Below, in pieces: positions 52,603 to 60,672 of a DNA stretch of 64,000 bases; position 1 is the stretch's first letter, and each line of letters opens with the position of its first letter. The position numbers and the translations under genes are program-made. Where the stretch lies: the NCBI GenBank assembly GCA_964570685.1, contig CAZMZC010000005.1, positions 19,915 through 83,914 of the forward strand, written 5' to 3'. The stretch is from UBA1189 sp964570685 (lineage in GTDB: Bacteria; Bacteroidota; Bacteroidia; Bacteroidales; Bacteroidaceae). The notes beneath the pieces are model-generated. The model made no database searches and was not told the DNA's origin. It saw nothing but the letters and a program-made list of their open reading frames with translations.

Positions 52603-52803
52603 TTAATGCTTAGGATTAATAATTTCAAAACCATCTTTTTGTGATTTCTTTTTTGAGGAATTGATAATAAAAAAAACTTCTACTCTAAATTGATGAAACC
52701 CCTCTATATCATTTTTTATCCAAACATCAACATTCCTTTGCCATTGAGGAAGAGATGAACGGATATATGTTTTCATTACTGCTAAAACTCCATTTAATGT
52801 CAT
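52603..52803 (-). CDS. Small unknown protein overlapping a GTPase-like gene
   Basis: A 66-aa protein (MTLNGVLAVMKTYIRSSLPQ, ending FEIINPKH) whose start overlaps the preceding stop by ATGA. Composition and coupling suggest it is real. The segment WQRNVDVWIKNDIEGFHQFR is a strand-like amphipathic part; no match is recognised. Confidence 0.6.
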   Translation of the reverse strand: MTLNGVLAVMKTYIRSSLPQWQRNVDVWIKNDIEGFHQFRVEVFFIINSSKKKSQKDGFEIINPKH

Positions 52804-53693
52804 AATAAATCATCTATATAACCTAAGACTTTATTTGTTACTCGTTTATACCATGGTATAGATTTATTTGTGTAGCTTTCCCACGGCATCTGCTCCAAGG
52901 CAAATTCAATTGCATATAAAATAGGTTGCTCACACCATTTGGGCGAATGATTCTTATTACCAGTATATTTATAATAAGCGACATTAATGCCATTGTCTAC
53001 CTTCCTAAAGTGTGAGAACTCGATATCACCTAAAGACAACACAGGCGTGATAAATACTTTTTTCTGTGCAGTTTCTGTCCATAAACGAATTAAATCCTGA
53101 TAAGCAGTTTTAATTTTATCATTAACTTTAGCCATTTCTCCTGAACGCACATACTTCTCACATTTTATAGGAACAAAGATTATTCTTTTATTATATAACT
53201 TCTTAGGGATTAATGCGTTTGCAAGTAAATCTGTGATGGAATCTACCTGATTAAATATTTTCCCTGCATTTCCCCCTTCATATAATTGAGGTGTATCAAC
53301 TGCTATCATAAGTACATCCGCCTTCTCTATGGCTTCACAAGCTTTGGGCATGTCTGTTTGAAGTATTTCACCAGGAATGTCTATACATAGAACTTCAACG
53401 GTCAACTTTTTATGTATTTTTACTGATAAATCGAACTTTTTTATATCAGAATCACTTCCTGTAACATCAGCGTCACCAAGCCAATAACCATTAGCGATAT
53501 TCGTGTCTGAAAAAACATCCTGAATGAGTGTGTACTTTTCGTGCAAATATTGCCTTGTCTCATCATTTGTATATTCAACTGCTATAGAAGCATTTGAATA
53601 ATCAAGAGATTTAATCATAGATGCCAACGTTGTGCTTTTACCACAACGTCTGGCACCTAACATGAGTACTGTGACATTTGTCTTTAATTGCAT
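52800..53693 (-). CDS. P-loop GTPase-like protein, paralog 3 of 3
   Basis: A 297-aa protein with P-loop GARRCGKST (residues 13-21), switch II-like CIDIPGEIL, the stretch MIAVDTPQLYEG, then FVPIKCEKY where classic GTPases have NKxD, TPVLSLGDIEF, and a C-terminal KWCEQPILYA. The same landmarks occur in the two genes upstream. A classic NKxD is missing, so nucleotide specificity is open. It would be a cytoplasmic switch protein of the array. Confidence 0.8.
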   Translation of the reverse strand: MQLKTNVTVLMLGARRCGKSTTLASMIKSLDYSNASIAVEYTNDETRQYLHEKYTLIQDVFSDTNIANGYWLGDADVTGSDSDIKKFDLSVKIHKKLTVEVLCIDIPGEILQTDMPKACEAIEKADVLMIAVDTPQLYEGGNAGKIFNQVDSITDLLANALIPKKLYNKRIIFVPIKCEKYVRSGEMAKVNDKIKTAYQDLIRLWTETAQKKVFITPVLSLGDIEFSHFRKVDNGINVAYYKYTGNKNHSPKWCEQPILYAIEFALEQMPWESYTNKSIPWYKRVTNKVLGYIDDLL

Positions 53694-53697
53694 ACCT

Positions 53698-54894
53698 TTA
53701 TATTCTTAGTGGATTTTGCAATATCTTACATCCATTTTTTTCTCTATGCATAAATCTCTTATAAAGTCTTTCAGCCTCTTTCTTAAACGCTGTATTTTCT
53801 GAAAATAGACCCAAAACCTCTCCCAAGCCTTTCAGTACTGGGCCTAGAATAGGAATTTTACTAATCCATGCACCTTTCTTCTCACCATACATAGAATAAA
53901 TCTTAAGTAAGTATGCAAGGGTATATACTAGAGGTTGTTCACAATACAATGACTGAGATTCTCTCTTCCCATCTGCAACTGCATCATACAAGTCCGGTTT
54001 GAATCTATATTTAGAAAAAAGTTTATTTTCTCCCTTTCCATAGATGAATTTTTTGGATCGTCCATCTGCAGTATGAATATCAACACGATTTCCTGCGTTG
54101 TCTAATGCGAAAAAACTAGCCCACTCTACTTCCATTATTGTCACAATAGGAAGAATAGCCATTGTAACATTGCGTGAATAATTGTCACGACAATTCTTTA
54201 TAAGTTCATTATAATGTTCTTCAACTTTCGCACAGACCATCTTCTTTCCCTCTATATCTGCAGTTCCATCATTTTTAATTATATATTTTTCACATTTCAA
54301 TGGAACGAATAATATCATCTTCTGAGATTCTTCTGTAGAGAAAATCTTTCCTGTAAAAGCACCGTTGATCAATTCTTTAACATCCTTTATTCTATTATAA
54401 TAATCTGCATGTAATCCTTCTTTTTCAAATAAAGAAGGAGTGTCAATGGCAACTATTATCACATGAGAGTCTATAATTAGTTTTTTGACTTCTCCCGTAT
54501 GATCCTTGTCCTTGTCCGCCTGTTCATCCTCTGATTTCTTTTCAATATATGAGACCCATTCTCCTGGTATATCGGTAAATTCTAACAACAAAGACCCATT
54601 TCCTTTTAATGGTTCCAATTTAAATGTTGTTACCGTTTTATCTTTGCTTGGATTTTCATCCACAGGGAACTCCTCATGCCATTCATGTTCTTCAAACAAT
54701 TGGTTGATACAATCTTGTGCATTATTCAGCTTCGTAATTTCGCCTGTTTCAGAGAGTAAACGCAACAAATCATTTTTTTCTTCCTCATCTGCACCATGAT
54801 GCAACACTTCATTAAAATGTTGTTTGATTTTGGATAAAATCGTGGTCTTTCCGCATCTGCGTCCACCAATCATCATTATTTTTAGAGTTTCCAT
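53698..54894 (-). CDS. P-loop GTPase-like protein, paralog 2 of 3
   Basis: A 398-aa paralog. P-loop GGRRCGKTT (residues 10-18), switch II TDIPGEWV, VAIDTPSLFEKEG, FVPLKCEKY and YCEQPLVYTL match its neighbours. A long acidic insert (KKSEDEQADKDKDHTGEVKK) sits after switch II and the C-terminus is longer, with a hydrophobic segment (ISKIPILGPVLKGLGEVLGL) that may bind membrane. Gaps to neighbours are 4 and 7 nt. Confidence 0.8.
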   Translation of the reverse strand: METLKIMMIGGRRCGKTTILSKIKQHFNEVLHHGADEEEKNDLLRLLSETGEITKLNNAQDCINQLFEEHEWHEEFPVDENPSKDKTVTTFKLEPLKGNGSLLLEFTDIPGEWVSYIEKKSEDEQADKDKDHTGEVKKLIIDSHVIIVAIDTPSLFEKEGLHADYYNRIKDVKELINGAFTGKIFSTEESQKMILFVPLKCEKYIIKNDGTADIEGKKMVCAKVEEHYNELIKNCRDNYSRNVTMAILPIVTIMEVEWASFFALDNAGNRVDIHTADGRSKKFIYGKGENKLFSKYRFKPDLYDAVADGKRESQSLYCEQPLVYTLAYLLKIYSMYGEKKGAWISKIPILGPVLKGLGEVLGLFSENTAFKKEAERLYKRFMHREKNGCKILQNPLRI

Positions 54895-54901
54895 ATTTAT
54901 T

Positions 54902-55963
54902 TTATATTAAGTTTTTACCAGTGATTGTTATGTACCCTTCTTGTATTCTGTCTTTAATACATTTTCGCTTAAGTCTTGATACTTCGAGTAGAAACTCCGG
55001 ATTATCGCCAATGAGCTTAAAAAGTTCTTTCATTCTCCTTAGAATTCTATCAAAGATAGAGCCTGGATACGAAGTTTTTGTACTCTCATATTCTTTGGCA
55101 ATATATGTCAGTAGATAGAACAATGGTTGTTCGCAATATTTAGGACTATACTTAGCTATAGAATTACGATATTTATACAGGACCTCTGCTGGCAACAATT
55201 TATCTGTATCACCTTTTTTCACAACACAAATCGAAGTATCCGGATTTCTATTGAATCTATCGAAAACAACATCTCCAACAGTCAAAATAGGAGTTATTGT
55301 AGTGCATACAGACAATTTATGGTTCTCTTTAATATAATCCAAAAGTTCCTTGTAACAAAGAAGAACCTTATTCGTAACTTTGTCCATTTCTTTGTTCCAA
55401 TAATATTTTTCGCATTTGAGAGGTACAAATATTAAAAGCTTATGTTCGTCAGGGTGCTGTTCTAAGTATGATTTAATGAAAGTTGTTATGGTTTTGCAAC
55501 AATTCTTGGCATCGTTGAAAGCCCCCTCTTCCTCCATCAAGTGTGGTGTGTCAATGGCTATTAAAATTGCATTTGATTCCTCAATAAAACCTTGAACCAT
55601 TTCGGGGGCATATTCAACCTTTTCGCCTGGAAAATCTTTAATTTCAAGGTTCATTGAAATTTCAGTTCCCCTCATTCCAAATTTGAACTTATAAAGAGAT
55701 ACGTCCGAGTCTCCTGCAATTCCTGCAGGTGGAATAGAGCCATCAATATCAGCATAATCAAACATATGAAGCAACTCTTCATATTTATTGTTGAGCAAAC
55801 TAATAGTGGCTTCCTCAGGAACAATGTATAAATTTGTTCCGTGAAGAGACTCATCCATGTTTTTATATAGAGCTGTAAGAACACTGGATTTTCCTGTACC
55901 TTTACCTCCTAACATACATATTTTAATCGTAGGAGTATTCTTCTTCTTAAAAAACTGTAGCAT
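54902..55963 (-). CDS. P-loop GTPase-like protein, paralog 1 of 3
   Basis: A 353-aa paralog. P-loop GGKGTGKSS (residues 19-27), switch II KDFPGEKVE, IAIDTPHLMEEEG, FVPLKCEKYY, TPILTVGDVVF and KYCEQPLFYLL. Its C-terminal ~60 residues are basic and helical (RILRRMKELFKLIG). It begins two bases after the dynamin-like gene, so the four NTPases are made from one message. Confidence 0.8.
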   Translation of the reverse strand: MLQFFKKKNTPTIKICMLGGKGTGKSSVLTALYKNMDESLHGTNLYIVPEEATISLLNNKYEELLHMFDYADIDGSIPPAGIAGDSDVSLYKFKFGMRGTEISMNLEIKDFPGEKVEYAPEMVQGFIEESNAILIAIDTPHLMEEEGAFNDAKNCCKTITTFIKSYLEQHPDEHKLLIFVPLKCEKYYWNKEMDKVTNKVLLCYKELLDYIKENHKLSVCTTITPILTVGDVVFDRFNRNPDTSICVVKKGDTDKLLPAEVLYKYRNSIAKYSPKYCEQPLFYLLTYIAKEYESTKTSYPGSIFDRILRRMKELFKLIGDNPEFLLEVSRLKRKCIKDRIQEGYITITGKNLI

Positions 55964-55965
55964 AA

Positions 55966-58284
55966 TCAGATGAAGTTATTTGATATTTCTAATAATCTAT
56001 CACGCATGCTTCTCCATTCTTTCATTGCGAGAGTTTGTATTTGTAAATTTTCCATTTCATCTCTCCAGATCATTTTTTCGTATCGCTCATAAAGTTTTCT
56101 GCATTCTAGTTCCACATCTGGGTGATAAAGCAGATTATAAATAAAAGAATCCAATGCATAATATATAGCCTCATTGGGCGCTACTGTAAATGCTCTCAAC
56201 TCAGGTTGGATTTTATTAAAAGCCTCTTCGAGATTTCGCTGAAGATAAACTTTTATCGTTTTTGTTCCATCTTTCTTAAGCCTATCTTGACTAGGGATAT
56301 TATTAGTTAGTTCATCGAAGTGTTTTACTATGCGAAACAGTAACAATCCTTCAATACCAACATTAAATGTAAGTAGTTCATTTATAATGCCATGCAAAAG
56401 AGGAAAATCCTCCTCTATAGTAATATTTTGGTTAAACTTAGCAACCCACTCTAATACTTTCTCGTGTTCGGCTTTCTCTGGGACATCCTTTCCCTTCATT
56501 GTGAAAATAGTATTTAATCTTCCCGTTGTGTACAAGCAATTGAATACTAAAGATTTCCTTTTTGCAATATTCTCATTTAAGTCAAAATCTATATCCTTAA
56601 ACTTTGAGGGAATCAAATGAGCTAGCTTACTAGCTAATTTTTCATATGCAAATAATAATTCAGAGGAGGTTGCATAAGGATTAATACTGTCAATGTCAGA
56701 GTTTAATTCCTCTACATATTGAGTAATATTGTTACACTTTACGTTCAAAGAACGTCCCAAAGTCGCTGCAGGTTGATTAATTGACTCTTTTGCTTTTTTA
56801 ACAATCTCACCAAGCTCTTTCCTTAATTCTGATTCATATATGATTCTAAATCGTTTATCAAACTCGGTATGACCACTTCCTGATTGATTGACAATAATAG
56901 CAGTAGATATTCTTTGAATAAATGCATTTATCTGTTCATGGACATCATTCCCCTGTTTTTCTATATTTTCCTTTAGAGCATCATCTATTTGTTCCAGATT
57001 GGCAGTTACTTGTTTTAATATTGGTATGATTACATTCTGTTCTGTTTCTGACGGGTTTGATAAGTTTGCTTGCAATATAGTTTCTTTTCTGGCCTTCGTT
57101 CCATCACCAGATTCACCTAACCATTTTTTCTTAAAATCTTTACATCCCTGAATTGTAATCCTGTGTCCTTCCCTTCTCTCGTTAAGAACCATAAATAGAC
57201 ATTCTGATGCAATACGCTCTTTTCCTTCATCAAAATGTATACTATCCATCAATGCACTGCAATTACCATACTCACGCATGGTGACGGGTGCAGACAATAC
57301 TATAACTATGTCGCAAGTATCAGCCACCGACTGACACATATTTTTTGTCACAGCAGTTTCTGTGCGTGCATCTCCAAAGCCTACACTATCCATGATTTCA
57401 ACATTGCCAGCTTTCTTGTAATTGAAATCTTTAAATATACGCACATACTTAACTGCCAAGAAGTTGTAATAATGAACAACTGCTTCTCCTCGGTCGCTGC
57501 CACCATTATGCTGAGCAACATATTGTTGTACCTGTTCTGGCTTCTTTAAACGCAAGAATTTTCCATCTGGATAATTTGTATCAGTTTCACCATACGTTTC
57601 AATCTCATTCAGCACGCGACATATATCATCAAAATGTTCTACATATACATTGAATGCTTCACGTGTGTTGTCCATCATGAAGCCATAATCATCAACATTG
57701 AATTTCTTGATTTCGTCAAATGAAGATAGTTTTGTCAATATTTTTCCTGTTGTTACCTCTTTCCCATATCTCTCTACAATGGAGTTAAATATTTCTAGAA
57801 TTTCAAATTTGGTATAAGGAACAATATGCGCTTCAAATTTTTGTGCATTTTTAATGAAAGAAGTAGCCCCTGTACAATGATCACCTGATGACACCAATAC
57901 GACATTATTATCCAAACCTGTTACTGATTGAATAAATGTACTCTTACCAGAGCCAGCTTCACCGAATACCTGAATAGCAATACTACTTCTTGAAAAACGC
58001 TGAGCAATGCGTTCTAATTCTTTAATATAATGCTCTATGTTTTCTTTTACACTATTCGAATTCGCTTCAAAAATATTTGCAGCAATTTCGGGATGCTTCA
58101 GCAATTCGCCATACAAGGGGTAGTCTGGTCTCAATTCGCCATTTGTGTCCACAATTTTTGAACGAAGTTCATCATAACATTTCAACTCCACTAACAAATT
58201 CTTCAAAGTGTCTATTTTTCTTTGAATCGCAGGGAGATGTTCTTCCTTTCTTTTTTTAATAATGTCGTTTACTAACTGTTCCAT
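55966..58284 (-). CDS. Large dynamin-like GTPase
   Basis: A 772-aa AT-rich gene. An N-terminal helical stretch (residues 1-100) leads to the P-loop FGEAGSGKSTFIQSVTG (108-124), a switch I Thr in GDHCTGATSF, and G3 as MDSVGFGDART. G4 is unclear (FMVLNERREG). The C-terminal ~350 residues are helical, as in bacterial dynamin-like proteins that remodel membranes. No transmembrane helix is seen. I start at ATG 58284 (MEQLVNDIIKKRKEEH). Dynamin-type membrane action is inference. Confidence 0.75.
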   Translation of the reverse strand: MEQLVNDIIKKRKEEHLPAIQRKIDTLKNLLVELKCYDELRSKIVDTNGELRPDYPLYGELLKHPEIAANIFEANSNSVKENIEHYIKELERIAQRFSRSSIAIQVFGEAGSGKSTFIQSVTGLDNNVVLVSSGDHCTGATSFIKNAQKFEAHIVPYTKFEILEIFNSIVERYGKEVTTGKILTKLSSFDEIKKFNVDDYGFMMDNTREAFNVYVEHFDDICRVLNEIETYGETDTNYPDGKFLRLKKPEQVQQYVAQHNGGSDRGEAVVHYYNFLAVKYVRIFKDFNYKKAGNVEIMDSVGFGDARTETAVTKNMCQSVADTCDIVIVLSAPVTMREYGNCSALMDSIHFDEGKERIASECLFMVLNERREGHRITIQGCKDFKKKWLGESGDGTKARKETILQANLSNPSETEQNVIIPILKQVTANLEQIDDALKENIEKQGNDVHEQINAFIQRISTAIIVNQSGSGHTEFDKRFRIIYESELRKELGEIVKKAKESINQPAATLGRSLNVKCNNITQYVEELNSDIDSINPYATSSELLFAYEKLASKLAHLIPSKFKDIDFDLNENIAKRKSLVFNCLYTTGRLNTIFTMKGKDVPEKAEHEKVLEWVAKFNQNITIEEDFPLLHGIINELLTFNVGIEGLLLFRIVKHFDELTNNIPSQDRLKKDGTKTIKVYLQRNLEEAFNKIQPELRAFTVAPNEAIYYALDSFIYNLLYHPDVELECRKLYERYEKMIWRDEMENLQIQTLAMKEWRSMRDRLLEISNNFI

Positions 58285-58313
58285 AATTTGTAATATAATA
58301 AAATTTGTTAATA

Positions 58314-58877
58314 TTATGATTGCCACCTCAACGCAACTATTGCATTCTTCAGCCTATCAAAACTGTCTTGTCGTTCCCATATTCTCTTTTGATGGTCATC
58401 ATTCAACTTCAAACCACCGGCATGAGCAAGATGACCACCATCGCCCCCCAGAACAGATATTGCAAAACCGATAGCAGTCATGGTACCTTTCTCTATGTCT
58501 CCGCCATATTTCTCCCAGAATGTTATGTCAAAGTCAAGCTTGGCAACTGTATTTTGAATGTTCTGTAAAGCTTTTACCTCACCTAAATAAAAATAGCATA
58601 TCATCAAGCCGAGGTATGCCAATAGTTGACGTTCGCGTTTTTCAAGCTGTATTGCTTGATTGAAACGGTCGATAATGCTGACCAACATCGTCGAATAAAC
58701 AGACGGATTAGAAATATACCGAACCTGCTCCAACATTTGTATGGCAGAGTTGTATTCCTTGCTTATAAGATTATCTATCTTGCTATCAACACTTTCTATT
58801 AGTTTAAAATAGGTAGCTATAGATACAGCCAAATCTTTTGCCAAGAAAATAGAATGTACGGCAGTCATCGCTTCCAT
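58314..58877 (-). CDS. Unknown helical protein
   Basis: A 187-aa protein, mostly helical (TAVHSIFLAKDLAVSIATYF, SAIQMLEQVRYISNPSVYST), with a glycine-rich segment SVLGGDGGHLAHAGG near the end. Not recognised. It lies between the anti-sigma-like and dynamin-like genes with gaps of 21 and 29 nt. Confidence 0.7.
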   Translation of the reverse strand: MEAMTAVHSIFLAKDLAVSIATYFKLIESVDSKIDNLISKEYNSAIQMLEQVRYISNPSVYSTMLVSIIDRFNQAIQLEKRERQLLAYLGLMICYFYLGEVKALQNIQNTVAKLDFDITFWEKYGGDIEKGTMTAIGFAISVLGGDGGHLAHAGGLKLNDDHQKRIWERQDSFDRLKNAIVALRWQS

Positions 58878-58898
58878 AATCCTAGTTTTATGTAATAA

Positions 58899-59294
58899 TT
58901 ATCTATCTCCAAAACACTCCTCACAAAGCCCTTCCCATCTTTCGTCCAAGTCGGTACTGTCAAGAGAGCCGCCCCATGCAGTCCTTGTATGTTTCTTACG
59001 CGAAACCATCCTTCGTATCATCGATGCGGCCGAGAAGCTTCCGACATTAACAAAAGCAGCAGCAGGCACAGCCATATCGGCCACCATACTGCCCATATTC
59101 CACCCATCGGACGAGCGGGACGGTTCGTCATCGACAGTCCAATCCAAACACTCATTGGCATTCATGCCCATGAGGTGCAGGACAGCGACACGCTCTTCGG
59201 GATGCGTCAGCAAGTATTGGCGCACTGCACAGCATTCCTCCTCGGTTGCCGTACCATCAACAAAGCATGCAATCAGTTCATCATTTACTTCCAT
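58899..59294 (-). CDS. Putative anti-sigma factor lacking zinc cysteines
   Basis: A 131-aa protein. The start MEVNDELIACFVDGTATEEE and following RQYLLTHPEERVA match the anti-sigma N-terminal pattern (L-x-x-Y-x-D-G-x-L-x-x-E-E), with HPEE replacing the zinc-binding CPEC. No membrane helix is obvious, but AAFVNVGSFSAAS is mildly hydrophobic. It overlaps the sigma gene by 14 bases, the usual arrangement of such pairs. Confidence 0.6.
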   Translation of the reverse strand: MEVNDELIACFVDGTATEEECCAVRQYLLTHPEERVAVLHLMGMNANECLDWTVDDEPSRSSDGWNMGSMVADMAVPAAAFVNVGSFSAASMIRRMVSRKKHTRTAWGGSLDSTDLDERWEGLCEECFGDR

Positions 59295-59979
59295 ACCATT
59301 CCTTTTCTACTTGTTTCACAATAGGCTTCACAGCGGCTATGACCTTCGGTTTCATCATATATACATAGTCGGCCGTGATGACCACCTCCTTATTCTCATA
59401 GGTACGCTTGATGCCTTTATGCTTGCGCAAGCGGTTCAGCATATCGGCAATGACGTTCGGCCTATATCCTTCGAGCATCTTCAGCATCATCAGACGGTAC
59501 TCTTCATTCTCCATGCGCTTGATGGCTTCGAGCAATATCACCTTGCGCTCATTGGGAGAGTCCGACAGGGAGCTGTCCATCTTCAGCCCGAAAGCATACA
59601 CATTGTTGCCGTTGGCATCTGTGCCTACCCGTGTATCTTGAGGGACAAAATCGTCGGTATCTATATTTTCCCTCCTGAATTCATCAAAACAATGTGAGGC
59701 AATCCTGCAAATATACGTTTTCAGCGATGAACGCCATTGGAACGTTCTCAGCGGTTTCCAATCGGCAGCGTTGCCCAGCAGCTTGCAGCGCAGGGTGGCA
59801 ATCATGTCATCATAATAGTCCAAGGTATGGCAATAGCGGTATGCCAGATAGCGAAGATTATCCCTATACTTCCCGTAGAGCAGATAGTGCAATGCTCCCA
59901 CATCGTTCTGTTCTACAATGCGGGCCACAAGCTCTTTGTCTGTGAACGAATGATAAGCAGCAGCCGGTGTGTCTCTCAT
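59281..59979 (-). CDS. ECF-like RNA polymerase sigma factor
   Basis: A 232-aa protein. DKELVARIVEQNDVGALHYL starts sigma region 2, and FQWRSSLKTYICRIASHCFDEFRRE covers its promoter-melting part. After a linker, LLEAIKRMENEEYRLMMLKMLEGYRPNVIADM is a region 4-type helix-turn-helix. The tail from residue 200 is basic. It heads the long leftward array, so it probably controls that array. A promoter about 410 nt upstream leaves a long leader with an RNA structure. Confidence 0.75.
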   Translation of the reverse strand: MRDTPAAAYHSFTDKELVARIVEQNDVGALHYLLYGKYRDNLRYLAYRYCHTLDYYDDMIATLRCKLLGNAADWKPLRTFQWRSSLKTYICRIASHCFDEFRRENIDTDDFVPQDTRVGTDANGNNVYAFGLKMDSSLSDSPNERKVILLEAIKRMENEEYRLMMLKMLEGYRPNVIADMLNRLRKHKGIKRTYENKEVVITADYVYMMKPKVIAAVKPIVKQVEKEWYGSK

Positions 59980-60033
59980 ATTCTATTTACAACATCACTG
60001 TTCAGTCCGCCGACTCCCCTGGCGATATTTAAA

Positions 60034-60129
60034 TAGAAAAAACGTGGGAATCTGTACCTGTTACTCGTCCCACTCTACGAGGCTCTCGCATTGCCCAATC
60101 AGTCGAAACGAGCAACGCAGAAGCCCACG
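60034..60129 (-). ncRNA. Terminator-like structured leader before the sigma gene
   Basis: On the minus strand CGTGGG (complement 60124-60129) pairs with CCCACG (complement 60043-60048). Inside, GTTGCTCGT pairs with ACGAGTAAC with one mismatch. A run of six T follows, so this is a hairpin with a U-tract inside the leader of the sigma gene. It could be an attenuator or the end of a small RNA. Confidence 0.6.
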
Positions 60130-60389
60130 CTGATATGTAGAGTATGACGGCTAAGGTATGGATATACCGAATGGTATCCACAGAGTCCTCACGCACGATA
60201 TGCCATACGCATATTACATATCCCGCAGACATCTACCGCTGCTTTGCTTTTGACTGATTTCAAGAATTTGCGAGATTCCGTAGAGTCAAAGACAAAACGT
60301 CAAGTAAACGTCTTTTCTTTAATATGTCAAAGAATAACCCACCCCTACCTCCTTTTCATGCGAAAAGGCCCAGCGCAGGTTCTCCGCCA

Positions 60390-60422
60390 CAAAGGTAATG
60401 AATTTTTTTTATAATATACAAA
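60390..60422 (-). promoter_or_regulatory. Promoter upstream of the sigma/GTPase array
   Basis: Minus-strand TTTG (complement 60419-60422), 21 nt, TACCTTTG (complement 60390-60397). From here to 59980 I see only the structured leader and a doubtful 67-codon frame. Confidence 0.65.
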
Positions 60423-60526
60423 AAACTTAAATTAATTTTCATCTTGCCACTTTCACATTGCAAAAAGCACTGAAAAGATGATGCCACTCGACACAACCAG
60501 GAACACAAACCGTATTTTCCTTATCC

Positions 60527-60598
60527 ATCTGCCGAAGTGTCGCCAATACACGCTAACAGAATGGCTGTTAGCGAGTTGATGGCGACACTTCGGCAGAT
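60527..60598. repeat. Palindromic element, copy 1 (family R2)
   Basis: ATCTGCCGAAGTGTCGCCA (60527-60545) is a perfect complement of TGGCGACACTTCGGCAGAT (60580-60598). Inside, GCTAACAG pairs with CTGTTAGC. A related element is at 62990. Confidence 0.85.
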
Positions 60599-60672
60599 TA
60601 ACGATGACGATAACGTTGACGTTGACTGTTCTACCCCTAAACACTAAACTCTAAACATTAAACATTAACCCC

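Noticed and set aside
60029..60232. 67-codon frame upstream of the sigma gene
   Set aside because: It coincides with the terminator-like RNA fold; the structure explains the sequence better than a protein.
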